From: an uncultured Oscillospiraceae bacterium
GTDB lineage: Bacteria > Bacillota > Clostridia > Oscillospirales > Oscillospiraceae
NCBI GenBank assembly: GCA_900757415.1
Contig: CAAENU010000010.1
Location: 1-22,189 of the forward strand
DNA: 22,189 bases
Direction of reading: 5' to 3'
Shown: piece after piece, positions 1-7,234 of the stretch
How positions within the stretch are numbered: the first letter of the stretch is position 1
Layout of the letters: each line of letters begins with the position of its first letter
Program-made: the position numbers and the translations under genes
The notes under the pieces: generated by a model
Told to the model about the DNA's origin: nothing
Databases searched by the model: none
The model's input: only the letters and a program-made list of their open reading frames with translations

Positions 1-10
1 AGGCCCACCA
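1..10 (+). tRNA. Probable 3' end of a truncated tRNA (tRNA-Met?)
   Basis: The window opens with AGGCCCACCA, which reads as the 3' acceptor strand of a tRNA with discriminator A and an encoded CCA. It would pair with a 5' end beginning GGGCCT, a form I associate with elongator tRNA-Met in related Clostridia. Only ten bases are present, so the identity is a guess. The 30-base spacer to the next tRNA (11-40) contains the inverted repeat ACGGTA-TG-TACCGT (20-33) followed by four T, perhaps a processing site. Confidence 0.4.
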
Positions 11-40
11 GATGTCAACACGGTATGTACCGTTTTATAT

Positions 41-116
41 AGGGGTATAGCTCAGTTGGTAGAGCAGCGGTCTCCAAAACCGCGTGTCGAGAGTTCGAGC
101 CTTTCTGCCCCTGCCA
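41..116 (+). tRNA. tRNA-Trp (anticodon CCA)
   Basis: A complete cloverleaf can be drawn. The acceptor arms are AGGGGTA (41-47) and TGCCCCT (106-112), with discriminator G113 and an encoded CCA at 114-116. The anticodon stem GCGGT/ACCGC encloses the loop CTCCAAA with anticodon CCA at 74-76, and the T-loop is TTCGAGC. It decodes UGG. It sits directly before an intrinsic terminator and is probably the last gene of a tRNA operon. Confidence 0.97.
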
Positions 117-145
117 AAAGACCACCTTAGGGTGGTCTTTTTTTT
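117..145 (+). terminator. Intrinsic terminator after tRNA-Trp
   Basis: A nine-base stem AAGACCACC (118-126) and GGTGGTCTT (131-139) with a four-base loop is followed by a run of eight T (138-145). It starts one base after the tRNA CCA end and ends the tRNA transcript. Confidence 0.95.
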
Positions 146-389
146 ATATTGATTAGGAAATTAGTGGTTACTTATACACTGGAGAGCGTGAAACTTTCAG
201 AATCTATGTATTACATGAACACATTGTTTAACTGGAACTGTCTGTGGGATATAGGCAAATTCAGCTAACTTGCCATAAATGCTCTATATTCCTTATACCG
301 GAACAAAAGACGGAATTTTCCAACCGAATTCACAGAATAAATGCAGCGGTAAAGAAGGACAATCGATTCAGAATGCGGCAATAGGCGAA
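146..389. other. AT-rich intergenic spacer with no gene seen
   Basis: About 240 bases between two convergent terminators. Short open frames exist on both strands, but none has a ribosome binding site with protein-like composition. The stretch is clearly more AT-rich than the genes to its right. I see no promoter, repeat or RNA gene that I could defend. Confidence 0.6.
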
Positions 390-449
390 AGAAAAATAGA
401 GACCCCCGTGACGAAGCTAGCCAAGGCAAGCCTCTGCCACGGGGTCTCG
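390..449 (-). terminator. Long-stem terminator of the ABC importer operon
   Basis: On the minus strand, CGAGACCCCGTG (near 438-449) pairs with CACGGGGGTCTC (399-410), with one bulged base, around a roughly 27-base loop that can fold further. It is followed by TATTTTTCTTTC. It lies about 30 bases after the stop codon of the DUF3810-type gene and is the natural end of that operon. Confidence 0.85.
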
Positions 450-481
450 CATGTGAGAGAACATCAGCTGCACAAATACTT

Positions 482-1609
482 TCAGGACGTTGTATCCGGG
501 CCGGGAGCATGGCTGAAGTCCCCAGTATCATAATAGTACGCCAGCAGCAGATCCACTACGGTTCCGTAATTTTGGATCCCATCCTGCAAGCCGTTGGATT
601 TCAGAAATCCATCATAGACCGCATTGGCCACCGTCTGTACCGGACCGCTGAACTGGGCCCAATAGTCATGGTTCTCTTGCAGGTCGGCACGCACTGTGTC
701 AGGCAGACTGCCGCGGATCGACTGCCATGCATTGCGATCTACCCGGTAAAGGGCGTTGCTCAGATGGACATAACCCATCAGATAACCGGAGTATCGGTAT
801 ATGTCGCTGCTTGACAGAACAGCCGCCATGATTCCCACAAAATTGCATTCCTGCTCGGTGGCGATGCCCTGCTGGTGCGCCAGTTCGTGGCAGATATTGG
901 CAGGCAGATAACAGGCCGGACTTTCATCGTTGAGATTTGCCTCGCCGGTAAAGGGAAAATAAAATCCGCTGAAATCCAGCTGACTCATGGCCCGCGAGGA
1001 CACAAAAGCCTTGGCGGGGACCGTGGGTTTGCGGAGACAGTCGAACACCTGCACAATGCCGTCATAAGCCGTCATAGCGCCGTCGAAGATCTCCTGCCGG
1101 GGTACGGCAAAGCAGCCACGCTCATTCCGCTGCATCTGCGGCGCAAGAGCGGCCAATTCATCGGCAAAGCGCAGCGTCAGTGCCGTCAGTTCTTCGGGTG
1201 TGCCGCCCCGGGCGGTCAGACCGCTTTTATCTTGAAAGCTGTTCGCACCGTAGAAAACGCCCCACATAAGGCAAAACACTGCATAGACGCTTAGTCCTGC
1301 GCACAGCACACGCAGCCCCAAGCGTCCGACTCGTCGCCAGCGGTGGGGGCATAGAATCAGGCAGCGAATCTGCCAGGCAAGAGACAGAATGGCAATAAAC
1401 ACCGCCGACAGGATCAATACTTCGGCTATGGAGACGGAGGTGAGGCTGCACAGCCGTCCCAGCGCCTGCTCCAGCGGAAAGATGACGCGGCCGCATAGCC
1501 AGTTCATGGCGCTGCGGCACCGGCGCAGGGGAAAGTAAACGGCGAAAAAGACGGCTAACCCAGCCAGCCACCACAGATAGCCGCGCCACCGGCGCGGAAT
1601 CGCATTCAC
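482..1609 (-). CDS. DUF3810-type membrane protein with HELAH zinc-peptidase motif
   Basis: A 375-aa protein. Three hydrophobic segments (about residues 12-28, 61-82 and 100-120) precede a soluble domain. That domain carries HELAHQQG at 241-248, a zincin-like HExxH motif, and an acidic run TEQE at 251-254 that could supply the third ligand. This arrangement is typical of the DUF3810 family, for which no substrate is established. The start is a GTG whose bases overlap the stop of the upstream thioesterase gene (GTGA), which implies translational coupling. It is the last gene of the importer operon, just before the terminator. A role in peptide or cell-envelope turnover would suit the context but is inference. 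The catalytic domain probably lies outside the membrane. Confidence 0.85.
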   Translation of the reverse strand: MNAIPRRWRGYLWWLAGLAVFFAVYFPLRRCRSAMNWLCGRVIFPLEQALGRLCSLTSVSIAEVLILSAVFIAILSLAWQIRCLILCPHRWRRVGRLGLRVLCAGLSVYAVFCLMWGVFYGANSFQDKSGLTARGGTPEELTALTLRFADELAALAPQMQRNERGCFAVPRQEIFDGAMTAYDGIVQVFDCLRKPTVPAKAFVSSRAMSQLDFSGFYFPFTGEANLNDESPACYLPANICHELAHQQGIATEQECNFVGIMAAVLSSSDIYRYSGYLMGYVHLSNALYRVDRNAWQSIRGSLPDTVRADLQENHDYWAQFSGPVQTVANAVYDGFLKSNGLQDGIQNYGTVVDLLLAYYYDTGDFSHAPGPDTTS

Positions 1610-2025
1610 AGCAGTTTCGTGCCGGTGAAGTACATCACGGTATGGCCCGCTGTGATCAGCTTACCGGAATCATCAAAGATTTCAGAATCGCAGAACGCCA
1701 TCTTGCCGCCCACCTTGCGTACCTTTCCGATGGCCGTCAGCTTTCCGGAAGTGGGGCCGGTGTTGATGCAGTCGATGGTACCGTTTACGGTGACGCAGGC
1801 CTCAGCACGCACCGTCAGGATTGACATGCCGCAGGCCACATCAGACAAGGTGAAGAGAATGCCGCCGTGGGGGATACCCCAGCGATTCAGGGACTCCGGG
1901 TGGATCTCCAGCTCCACCTTGGCCCAGCCGTCGTCCACATCCACGATCCGAATGTGGTTATGGATATCAAAGGGCTCACTCTCTGCCGCTAGCTTCAGCA
2001 GGCACTGTTTTCTTTCGTTTGTCAT
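1606..2025 (-). CDS. PaaI-like hotdog-fold thioesterase
   Basis: A 139-aa single-domain protein of normal length for hotdog acyl-CoA thioesterases of the PaaI/4HBT group. The signature HGGILFTLSD (53-62) contains the HGG turn and the downstream Asp62 that usually positions the thioester. Such enzymes hydrolyse acyl- or aryl-CoA in the cytoplasm; the substrate cannot be read from sequence. GGAG at about 2035-2038 sits ten bases before the ATG. The gene starts seven bases after the ATPase gene and overlaps the next gene by four bases. Its presence in a peptide importer operon is unexplained and may be simple co-transcription. Confidence 0.9.
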   Translation of the reverse strand: MTNERKQCLLKLAAESEPFDIHNHIRIVDVDDGWAKVELEIHPESLNRWGIPHGGILFTLSDVACGMSILTVRAEACVTVNGTIDCINTGPTSGKLTAIGKVRKVGGKMAFCDSEIFDDSGKLITAGHTVMYFTGTKLL

Positions 2026-2032
2026 AATGATA

Positions 2033-2761
2033 TCACTCCGCTGCTTTTAATAGTTGCTTTGTATAATCCGCCTGAGGATGATCATATACCTCGTCCACGG
2101 TGCCCTGCTCCACGATGCGGCCGTCCTTCATCACAAGACAACGGTCGCAGATCTCATACACTACATTCAGGTCATGGGAGATAAACAGGTACGAAATACC
2201 GAATTCCTGCCGCAGCCGCGCAATCAGGTGGAGGATTTGGGCCTGAATGGTCACATCCAACGCCGAAACCGCCTCATCGGCAATAATAAGACCCGGCTTT
2301 TGGATCATGGCGGTTCCGATACACACCCGCTGCTTCTGGCCGCCGGATAATTCATGGGGATAGCGGCCGTAGTACTCCTCATCCAACCCTACCAGCGCCA
2401 TGATGTCCCGCACCCGGCGTTCTATCCCGGCTTTATCATATTTGCCGTAGATCCGCAGCGGTTCGGCAAGCGCCTGAGCCACGGTAAAGGAGGGGTTCAG
2501 GCTGCCCGCCGGATCCTGAAAGATCATCTGGGGCCGCTTGGTATAGTGGCGCACGGTGCCGGCCGTATCCCTTTCCATGCCCAGTATGGCGCGGGCAAAC
2601 GTGGACTTTCCGCTGCCGCTCTCACCCACCAGGCCCAGAATCTCGCCGCGGTACAGGGTAAAGCTGATGTCATGCAGGATCTGCGTCCGCTGCCGGCGCA
2701 GTCCTGAACCGCCGCGGTACCACACATTCAGATGATTGACTTCCAATACGGTTTCTAGCAT
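2033..2761 (-). CDS. ABC importer ATPase, DppF/OppF/NikE type
   Basis: A 242-aa nucleotide-binding subunit that should energise uptake with the neighbouring DppD-like ATPase. Visible motifs are Walker A GESGSGKST (46-54), Q-loop FQDP (81-84), signature LSGGQKQR (138-145), Walker B LIIADE (158-163) and switch His196. The usual Pro after the Walker B Glu is Ala (ADEAVSALD). At 242 residues it is much shorter than typical DppF/OppF (over 300) and lacks their C-terminal oligo_HPY extension, so it is closer in size to NikE. Its ATG overlaps the stop of the upstream ATPase gene by seven bases. The transported ligand (peptide or metal chelate) is undetermined. Confidence 0.93.
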   Translation of the reverse strand: MLETVLEVNHLNVWYRGGSGLRRQRTQILHDISFTLYRGEILGLVGESGSGKSTFARAILGMERDTAGTVRHYTKRPQMIFQDPAGSLNPSFTVAQALAEPLRIYGKYDKAGIERRVRDIMALVGLDEEYYGRYPHELSGGQKQRVCIGTAMIQKPGLIIADEAVSALDVTIQAQILHLIARLRQEFGISYLFISHDLNVVYEICDRCLVMKDGRIVEQGTVDEVYDHPQADYTKQLLKAAE

Positions 2762-3537
2762 AACTTTTTCCTCATGGGGATGGCGGCGATCAGCCGTTTG
2801 GTATAATCCGCCTGCGGGTCATAAAATACCCGCTCCGTAGTTCCGGCCTCCACAATCAGTCCCTTTTCCATCACAGCCACCTGTGTGCACAGCTTGTGTA
2901 CCACGTTCAGGTTGTGAGAGATGAACAGGATGGACATGCCCATTTCACGGTTCAGCCGCTGCAGCAGCTCCAGAATCTGGGCCTGAATGGTCACATCCAG
3001 CGCGGTGGTGGGTTCATCTGCCAGCAGCAGCTTGGGCCGGGAGATGATGGCTGCCGCGATCATCGCCCGCTGCAGCATACCGCCGGACATCTGATGGGGG
3101 TACTTGTCGTAAATTGCCTCCGCGTCGGCCAGATCCACATCACGCAGCGCCTGCAAGGCTCGCTGGCGCCGCTCCTGATGAGACAGCTTTGTGTGGACGC
3201 GGAGCGCCTCCTCCACCTGAGGGCCGATACGCATAACAGGATTCATGGCGCTCATCGGCTCTTGAAACACCACGGAGATGGCGCAGCCCTGCCGTTTCCG
3301 CATGGCGATGCTGTCCAGCTGCAGCAGATCCTTGCCGTCCAGCAGTACCCGGCCGGATACATCCGCTTTTTTGCGGGGCAGCAGACCCGATACCACCATA
3401 GCGGTCACGGTTTTTCCGCTGCCGCTTTCACCTACAAGGCCCATGATTTCGCCGTCAGCCACTGTCAGGCTGATGCCGCGCACCGCCTCATGATCGGCGT
3501 CATGAAAGCGTACATGCAGATCCTGAATCTCCAGCAT
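2755..3537 (-). CDS. ABC importer ATPase, DppD/OppD/NikD type
   Basis: A 260-aa partner ATPase. Motifs in order are Walker A GESGSGKT (36-43), Q-loop FQEP (91-94), signature MSGGMLQR (150-157), Walker B LLLADEP (170-176) and switch His208. It ends shortly after the ADYTKRL region, without the C-terminal oligo_HPY and cysteine cluster usual in DppD, which again matches the shorter Nik-type architecture. It lies three bases downstream of the permease gene and overlaps the next ATPase gene. The two ATPases would form the heterodimer beneath the permease pair. Confidence 0.93.
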   Translation of the reverse strand: MLEIQDLHVRFHDADHEAVRGISLTVADGEIMGLVGESGSGKTVTAMVVSGLLPRKKADVSGRVLLDGKDLLQLDSIAMRKRQGCAISVVFQEPMSAMNPVMRIGPQVEEALRVHTKLSHQERRQRALQALRDVDLADAEAIYDKYPHQMSGGMLQRAMIAAAIISRPKLLLADEPTTALDVTIQAQILELLQRLNREMGMSILFISHNLNVVHKLCTQVAVMEKGLIVEAGTTERVFYDPQADYTKRLIAAIPMRKKLC

Positions 3538-3540
3538 GGG

Positions 3541-4344
3541 TCAGGAGCCTCCCTTCCGCAGGCCCTCGCCCATCATGCTGACACCCAGAATCAGCAGAAC
3601 GATCACAAGGCCGGTACACAGCACATACCACGGGGCCTTCATCATATAGCTCTGGGATTCGGACAGCATATAACCCAACGATACGTCGGGCGGCGCCACG
3701 CCGATCCCCAGATAGCTCATGCTGGCTTCTGCCAGCACAGCGTTATTAAACCCGATGATCAGTGCCGGCAGCACCACGCCCCGTGTGTTGGGCAAGATGT
3801 GCCGAAACATGATCCGCAGATGGGAAGCTCCCATCAGTCGGGCGGATTTGACATAGTTCATGGTGCGGTGCCGGGCGAATTCCGCCCGCACCACTCTGGC
3901 AAAGCTGGGGATAAACGCCACCCCCAGCGCCAGAATCACGTTATATTTGCCGAAACCCAGCATGGCGATGAATACCAACGCCAGCAGGATATTGGGGAAT
4001 GCGGTCAGCGCATCGTTGATGCGCATCAGCACCTCGTCCACCGCGCCACCGAAATAGCCGGTAAACGCGCCGATCAGCGTGCCTGCCGCACCGCCCATCA
4101 GCACAGTGCACAGGGCGATGAAAAATGTGGTGCCCACGCCCACCATGACCCGGCTGAAAATATCCCGGCCAAAATTGTCGGTGCCGAACAGGTGGCGCAG
4201 CGACGGGGCCAGAAACTTCTCGCTGCCTGTGATGGCCGCGGGGTCATAGGGCGTCCACACATAGCTGAGCAGTGCCAGCGCCGCCAAAATCACGGCAATG
4301 GCCAGTCCGATGCGGAAAGAGACGCTCTTTTTATTCAGCAGCAT
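3541..4344 (-). CDS. ABC importer permease, DppC/OppC type
   Basis: A 267-aa inner-membrane permease. The N-terminal segment (about 12-29) is followed by the family hallmark HLFGTDNFGRDIFSR (51-65), then several hydrophobic helices and the cytoplasmic coupling loop. Near the C-terminus is EASMSYLGIGV, characteristic of DppC. It pairs with the DppB-like protein encoded twelve bases upstream. Length and motif spacing are normal for the family. Confidence 0.94.
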   Translation of the reverse strand: MLLNKKSVSFRIGLAIAVILAALALLSYVWTPYDPAAITGSEKFLAPSLRHLFGTDNFGRDIFSRVMVGVGTTFFIALCTVLMGGAAGTLIGAFTGYFGGAVDEVLMRINDALTAFPNILLALVFIAMLGFGKYNVILALGVAFIPSFARVVRAEFARHRTMNYVKSARLMGASHLRIMFRHILPNTRGVVLPALIIGFNNAVLAEASMSYLGIGVAPPDVSLGYMLSESQSYMMKAPWYVLCTGLVIVLLILGVSMMGEGLRKGGS

Positions 4345-4356
4345 ACGTTCGCCCCC

Positions 4357-5298
4357 TTACCGAAGCCGCAGCCGGGGATCCAGCTGTTGATTCACGATAT
4401 CGGCAATGCAGTTCACCAGCACCACCAACAGTGCCAGAATCACCACAATGGCCTGCACCACCGGAAAATCCCGGTTGGCGATAGAGGTCAGCAGCAGCCG
4501 CCCCAGCCCCGGAATGGCAAAGACCTGCTCGATGATGACGCTGCCCGCCACGATGTCCGCCGCCGTCATGGCAAGAAACGCCACCGTAGGCACCACCGCA
4601 TTGCGCAGCACATGGCGGTAGAGGGCGGATACGGGGGAATTGCCCCGGCTGTATGCCGTGCGGACATAGTCCTTTTCCAGTTCGCCGGCAATAGAGCTTT
4701 TCAGCATTTTCACCGTCATGGCGATGCGGGGCAGCGCAATGGCGATGGCGGGATAGGCGAGGTAGGCGGCGCAGCGCCAAAAGCTCTGTGCCGGCGACAC
4801 AAAGGCGCCGGGGGTAAACCACCGCAGGAGCAGGCCGCACACCAGGGTCAGCAGGATGCCCACAAAGAACGGCGGTACGGCCATCACCACCTGACCCAAA
4901 ACGGTCAAAAAGCGATCCAGCCGCCCCCCTTGATGGGAGGCGGCAAACAGGCCCACCGGCAGGGAGGCTGCAACGATCAAAAGAAAAGCGATGCCGGTCA
5001 AAAGGGCGGTAACGCTCAGCTTACCGTCCAGCAGCTGAGAAACCGGCATGGAATAGATATAAGACGAGCCGAAATCGCCCCGTACGGCGCGGATCACCCA
5101 CTCCAGATAGCGGGTGAAAAACGGACGATCCAACCCCAGCTCTGCGCGCAATTCAGCCACCGCCTCGGCGGTGGCGTCGCTGCCCAGCAGCTTGATGGTG
5201 GGGTCGCCGGGAATCACCTGAAAGGCCAGAAACGCGAAGAAAGAGACGATGACCATGGTCAAGAGCATCATTCCGATTTTCTTCAGGATGTTTTTCAT
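4357..5298 (-). CDS. ABC importer permease, DppB/OppB type
   Basis: A 313-aa integral membrane permease. I place the start at the ATG of MKNILKKIG (5296-5298) because GAAAGAG (5308-5314) lies nine bases upstream and this gives the usual DppB beginning. The frame stays open a further 32 codons upstream, but that part is not family-like and crosses the intercistronic hairpins. Visible family features are an N-terminal helix, the FQVIPGDP motif early in the protein, and a C-terminal half with the EQVFAIPGLGRLL block. It forms the channel with the DppC-like subunit. Confidence 0.92.
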   Translation of the reverse strand: MKNILKKIGMMLLTMVIVSFFAFLAFQVIPGDPTIKLLGSDATAEAVAELRAELGLDRPFFTRYLEWVIRAVRGDFGSSYIYSMPVSQLLDGKLSVTALLTGIAFLLIVAASLPVGLFAASHQGGRLDRFLTVLGQVVMAVPPFFVGILLTLVCGLLLRWFTPGAFVSPAQSFWRCAAYLAYPAIAIALPRIAMTVKMLKSSIAGELEKDYVRTAYSRGNSPVSALYRHVLRNAVVPTVAFLAMTAADIVAGSVIIEQVFAIPGLGRLLLTSIANRDFPVVQAIVVILALLVVLVNCIADIVNQQLDPRLRLR

Positions 5299-5342
5299 GG
5301 TCATCATCTCTTTCTGTTGTTTGAATTGATACGCAGAGCTCG

Positions 5343-5414
5343 CGGCGCGGACGCCGTGAAAAAGCGAATCCTTTTTCTGGCAATACGTGCGCATAAAATC
5401 GTCAGATTTTATGC
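5343..5414 (-). promoter_or_regulatory. Three tandem hairpins between receptor and permease genes
   Basis: Between the receptor gene and the permease gene lie three perfect stem-loops. GCATAAAATC/GATTTTATGC has a four-base loop (5391-5414). GAAAAAG/CTTTTTC has a six-base loop (5358-5377). CGGCG/CGCCG has a four-base loop (5343-5356). None has a proper U-tract. Such structures commonly protect the 3' end of a receptor message and lower expression of the permease genes; that role is inferred here. Confidence 0.65.
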
Positions 5415-5423
5415 CGGCATCCT

Positions 5424-6962
5424 TTACTCGCTATATGCCACCGTACTCAGATCCTGCGCATAAATGGGATAGAAGGTATACCCTGTCAGGTCACTGCGCA
5501 CGGCCACCAGATCGGCCATATCCTGCAGATACAGGTTGGCGGCGGTCTCGGTCAGCATGGTTTCCATCTGCTGATAGACGGCGGTCTGCTCGGCGTCGTC
5601 GGTGCAGGCGCGGGCCTTGGCATACAGCGCGTCATATTCGGGATTGTTGTAGTTCATAAAGTTTTTGCCGTTGTCAGAGACAAAGCGCTCCAGCATGGCG
5701 CGGGCGGTGGTATTCTTGGCGTCAAGGCCTGTGATGGTGGCGTCAAACTGGCGGCCCACATACACGTCGTTATACCATGTGGTGGCGTCCACCGGCAGCA
5801 CCGTGGCCCGGATGCCGATGGCGGCGAGCTGCTGCACCACCACCTCGGCGGTGTCCATATGGGGCTGATAGTTGGACGATACGGCAATGGTCATATCAAA
5901 GCCGTCGGGATATCCTGCCTCCGCCAGCAGCTCCTTGCCCTTGGCGGGGTCGCAGGTATAGTATTCCGCCAGCTCCGGCAGGAAATACTTGCCCAGCTTG
6001 GGATAGATGCTGCTGCCCACGGGGGTGCCGTGGCCGTCAGCCATAATGTCCATGATCTGCTGGCGGTCGATGGCATAGTTCATGGCCTGCCGCACCTTCT
6101 GGTTGTCAAAGGGGGCCTTGGCGTTGTTGAGATACACCGCCTGCACCAGATTCATGGTGCCCTCCAGCACGGTGAAATTGCTGTCCAGCTGGGCGGCCTG
6201 GGCGCTGGTCAGGTGGGCGCACAGATCCACGCTGCCGCCCTTGAGGGCCATCATCAGCGCGGTGGGATCCTCATAGATCTGATAGGTTACCTTGCTGACA
6301 CCGGCGGGAGTGCCCCAGTACTCGTCAAAGCGCTCCAGCACAATGTTCTCCTGTGGAGAACGGGATACCAGCTTGAAGGGGCCGGTGCCGGGGATGAAGC
6401 CATCCTGCGGATCGCTGTCCTTGGGGATGATGGCGGCCGACAGGAAGTTGATCAGCTCCAGATCGGGCTGCTCCAGCCGGAAGCTCACCGTCCGCTCGTC
6501 CACGGCTTTCAGGTCCTGAATAGCAGAAAACGCCGACACCAGGGCAGAGTCCCCCGAGTTGTCGGCGCAGCGGTTCATGGAATAGATCACATCCTCCGCC
6601 GTTACCGACTCGCCGTTGTGGAACTTCACGCCCTCACGCAATGTGAAGGTGTAGACAAGTCCGTCCTCCGAAATGTCGTAGCGTTCGGCTACCGCGGGGA
6701 TCAAATCACCATCGGGACTGATTTTCACCAGTCCCTCGTAGATGTTGAATAAGACCTCTCTGGTTCCTGCCGCCGCTGCCGCGTGGGGGTCAAGACTGTC
6801 TTCCAGGTCCTGAGCGATGGCCACAACGATTTCGTTGCTGGCTTTTCGCCCGTCTTGCAAGCCGTTATTTCCTTCATCGCTCTGGTTGCTGCCGCCTCCG
6901 CATCCGCAGAGTACAGCGCCGACCATCACCAGCGACAGGAAAAGAGATACCAGTTTTTTCAT
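5424..6962 (-). CDS. Solute-binding lipoprotein of the importer (family 5, DppA/OppA/NikA type)
   Basis: A 512-aa extracellular receptor. The chosen ATG (6960-6962) has AAGGAG at 6969-6974 and begins a typical lipoprotein signal: MKK, a hydrophobic core, then a Gly-rich spacer after Cys21 (lipobox LCGC, with an unusual Cys at -2). An in-frame ATG 18 codons upstream is less likely. The body has the SBP family 5 pattern: a start resembling AIAQDLEDSLDPH, the FTLREGVKFHNGE motif, and a late region with the MNYAIDRQQIM block. It would bind peptides or a related ligand outside the membrane and deliver it to the DppBC-like channel. It is the first and probably most highly expressed gene of the operon. 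Confidence 0.94.
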   Translation of the reverse strand: MKKLVSLFLSLVMVGAVLCGCGGGSNQSDEGNNGLQDGRKASNEIVVAIAQDLEDSLDPHAAAAAGTREVLFNIYEGLVKISPDGDLIPAVAERYDISEDGLVYTFTLREGVKFHNGESVTAEDVIYSMNRCADNSGDSALVSAFSAIQDLKAVDERTVSFRLEQPDLELINFLSAAIIPKDSDPQDGFIPGTGPFKLVSRSPQENIVLERFDEYWGTPAGVSKVTYQIYEDPTALMMALKGGSVDLCAHLTSAQAAQLDSNFTVLEGTMNLVQAVYLNNAKAPFDNQKVRQAMNYAIDRQQIMDIMADGHGTPVGSSIYPKLGKYFLPELAEYYTCDPAKGKELLAEAGYPDGFDMTIAVSSNYQPHMDTAEVVVQQLAAIGIRATVLPVDATTWYNDVYVGRQFDATITGLDAKNTTARAMLERFVSDNGKNFMNYNNPEYDALYAKARACTDDAEQTAVYQQMETMLTETAANLYLQDMADLVAVRSDLTGYTFYPIYAQDLSTVAYSE

Positions 6963-6976
6963 GTTCTTCTCCTTCT

Positions 6977-6996
6977 CCCCGCTTCTTTCCGCGGGG
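6977..6996 (-). promoter_or_regulatory. 5' UTR hairpin abutting the receptor gene ribosome binding site
   Basis: CCCCGC (6991-6996 on the minus strand) pairs with GCGGGG (6977-6982) around an eight-base loop. It ends two bases before the AAGGAG ribosome binding site. It may stabilise the leader or influence translation initiation; nothing shows which. Confidence 0.45.
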
Positions 6997-7063
6997 ACAG
7001 AAATAATGGTGTCCATATTCAGTTGTCAAAAGCGCTGCCCCGAAAAGCAGTCGCTTAATGCGC

Positions 7064-7092
7064 ACTGTACCATATTTTTTTTCACATTGCAA
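7064..7092 (-). promoter_or_regulatory. Probable sigma-A promoter of the ABC importer operon
   Basis: On the minus strand, TTGCAA (7087-7092) and TACAGT (7064-7069) are separated by 17 bases that include an A-tract. Each box matches consensus at four of six positions. Transcription would begin near 7057, giving a leader of about 95 bases. A perfect TTGACA also occurs at 7024-7029 but has no -10 box at proper spacing. Confidence 0.45.
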
Positions 7093-7234
7093 GTACTAAA
7101 TTACAAAAACGGCCAAATTGTGCGCTGTGTGCGGGAGTAAAATACATTCATAACAGGAAACCGGGGCGCATATCATATGGCGTTGCGGCTGCCGCGCCGC
7201 GGCGCAGGAAACCATCACGCTGGGAGGATGACCT
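7093..7234 (+). promoter_or_regulatory. Upstream region of the pilus operon
   Basis: This stretch separates the divergent importer and pilus operons. It should hold the pilus promoter, but no pair of boxes is convincing: TAAAAT (7138-7143) is a good -10, yet no -35 box lies at 16-18 bases. The palindromes CATATCATATG and GCGCCGCGGCGC lie near 7171-7206. GGGAGG at about 7219-7224 is a strong ribosome binding site seven or eight bases before the first ATG. Confidence 0.35.

Noticed and set aside
2896..5463. An 855-codon plus-strand open frame rich in His and Gln
   Set aside because: It lies entirely opposite the ABC importer genes, has no ribosome binding site, and its composition is what the antisense of GC-rich coding sequence gives.
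7024..7029. Perfect TTGACA as the promoter of the importer operon
   Set aside because: No -10 box lies at 16-18 bases; the best candidate is at 15 bases, so the upstream pair at 7064-7092 is preferred.
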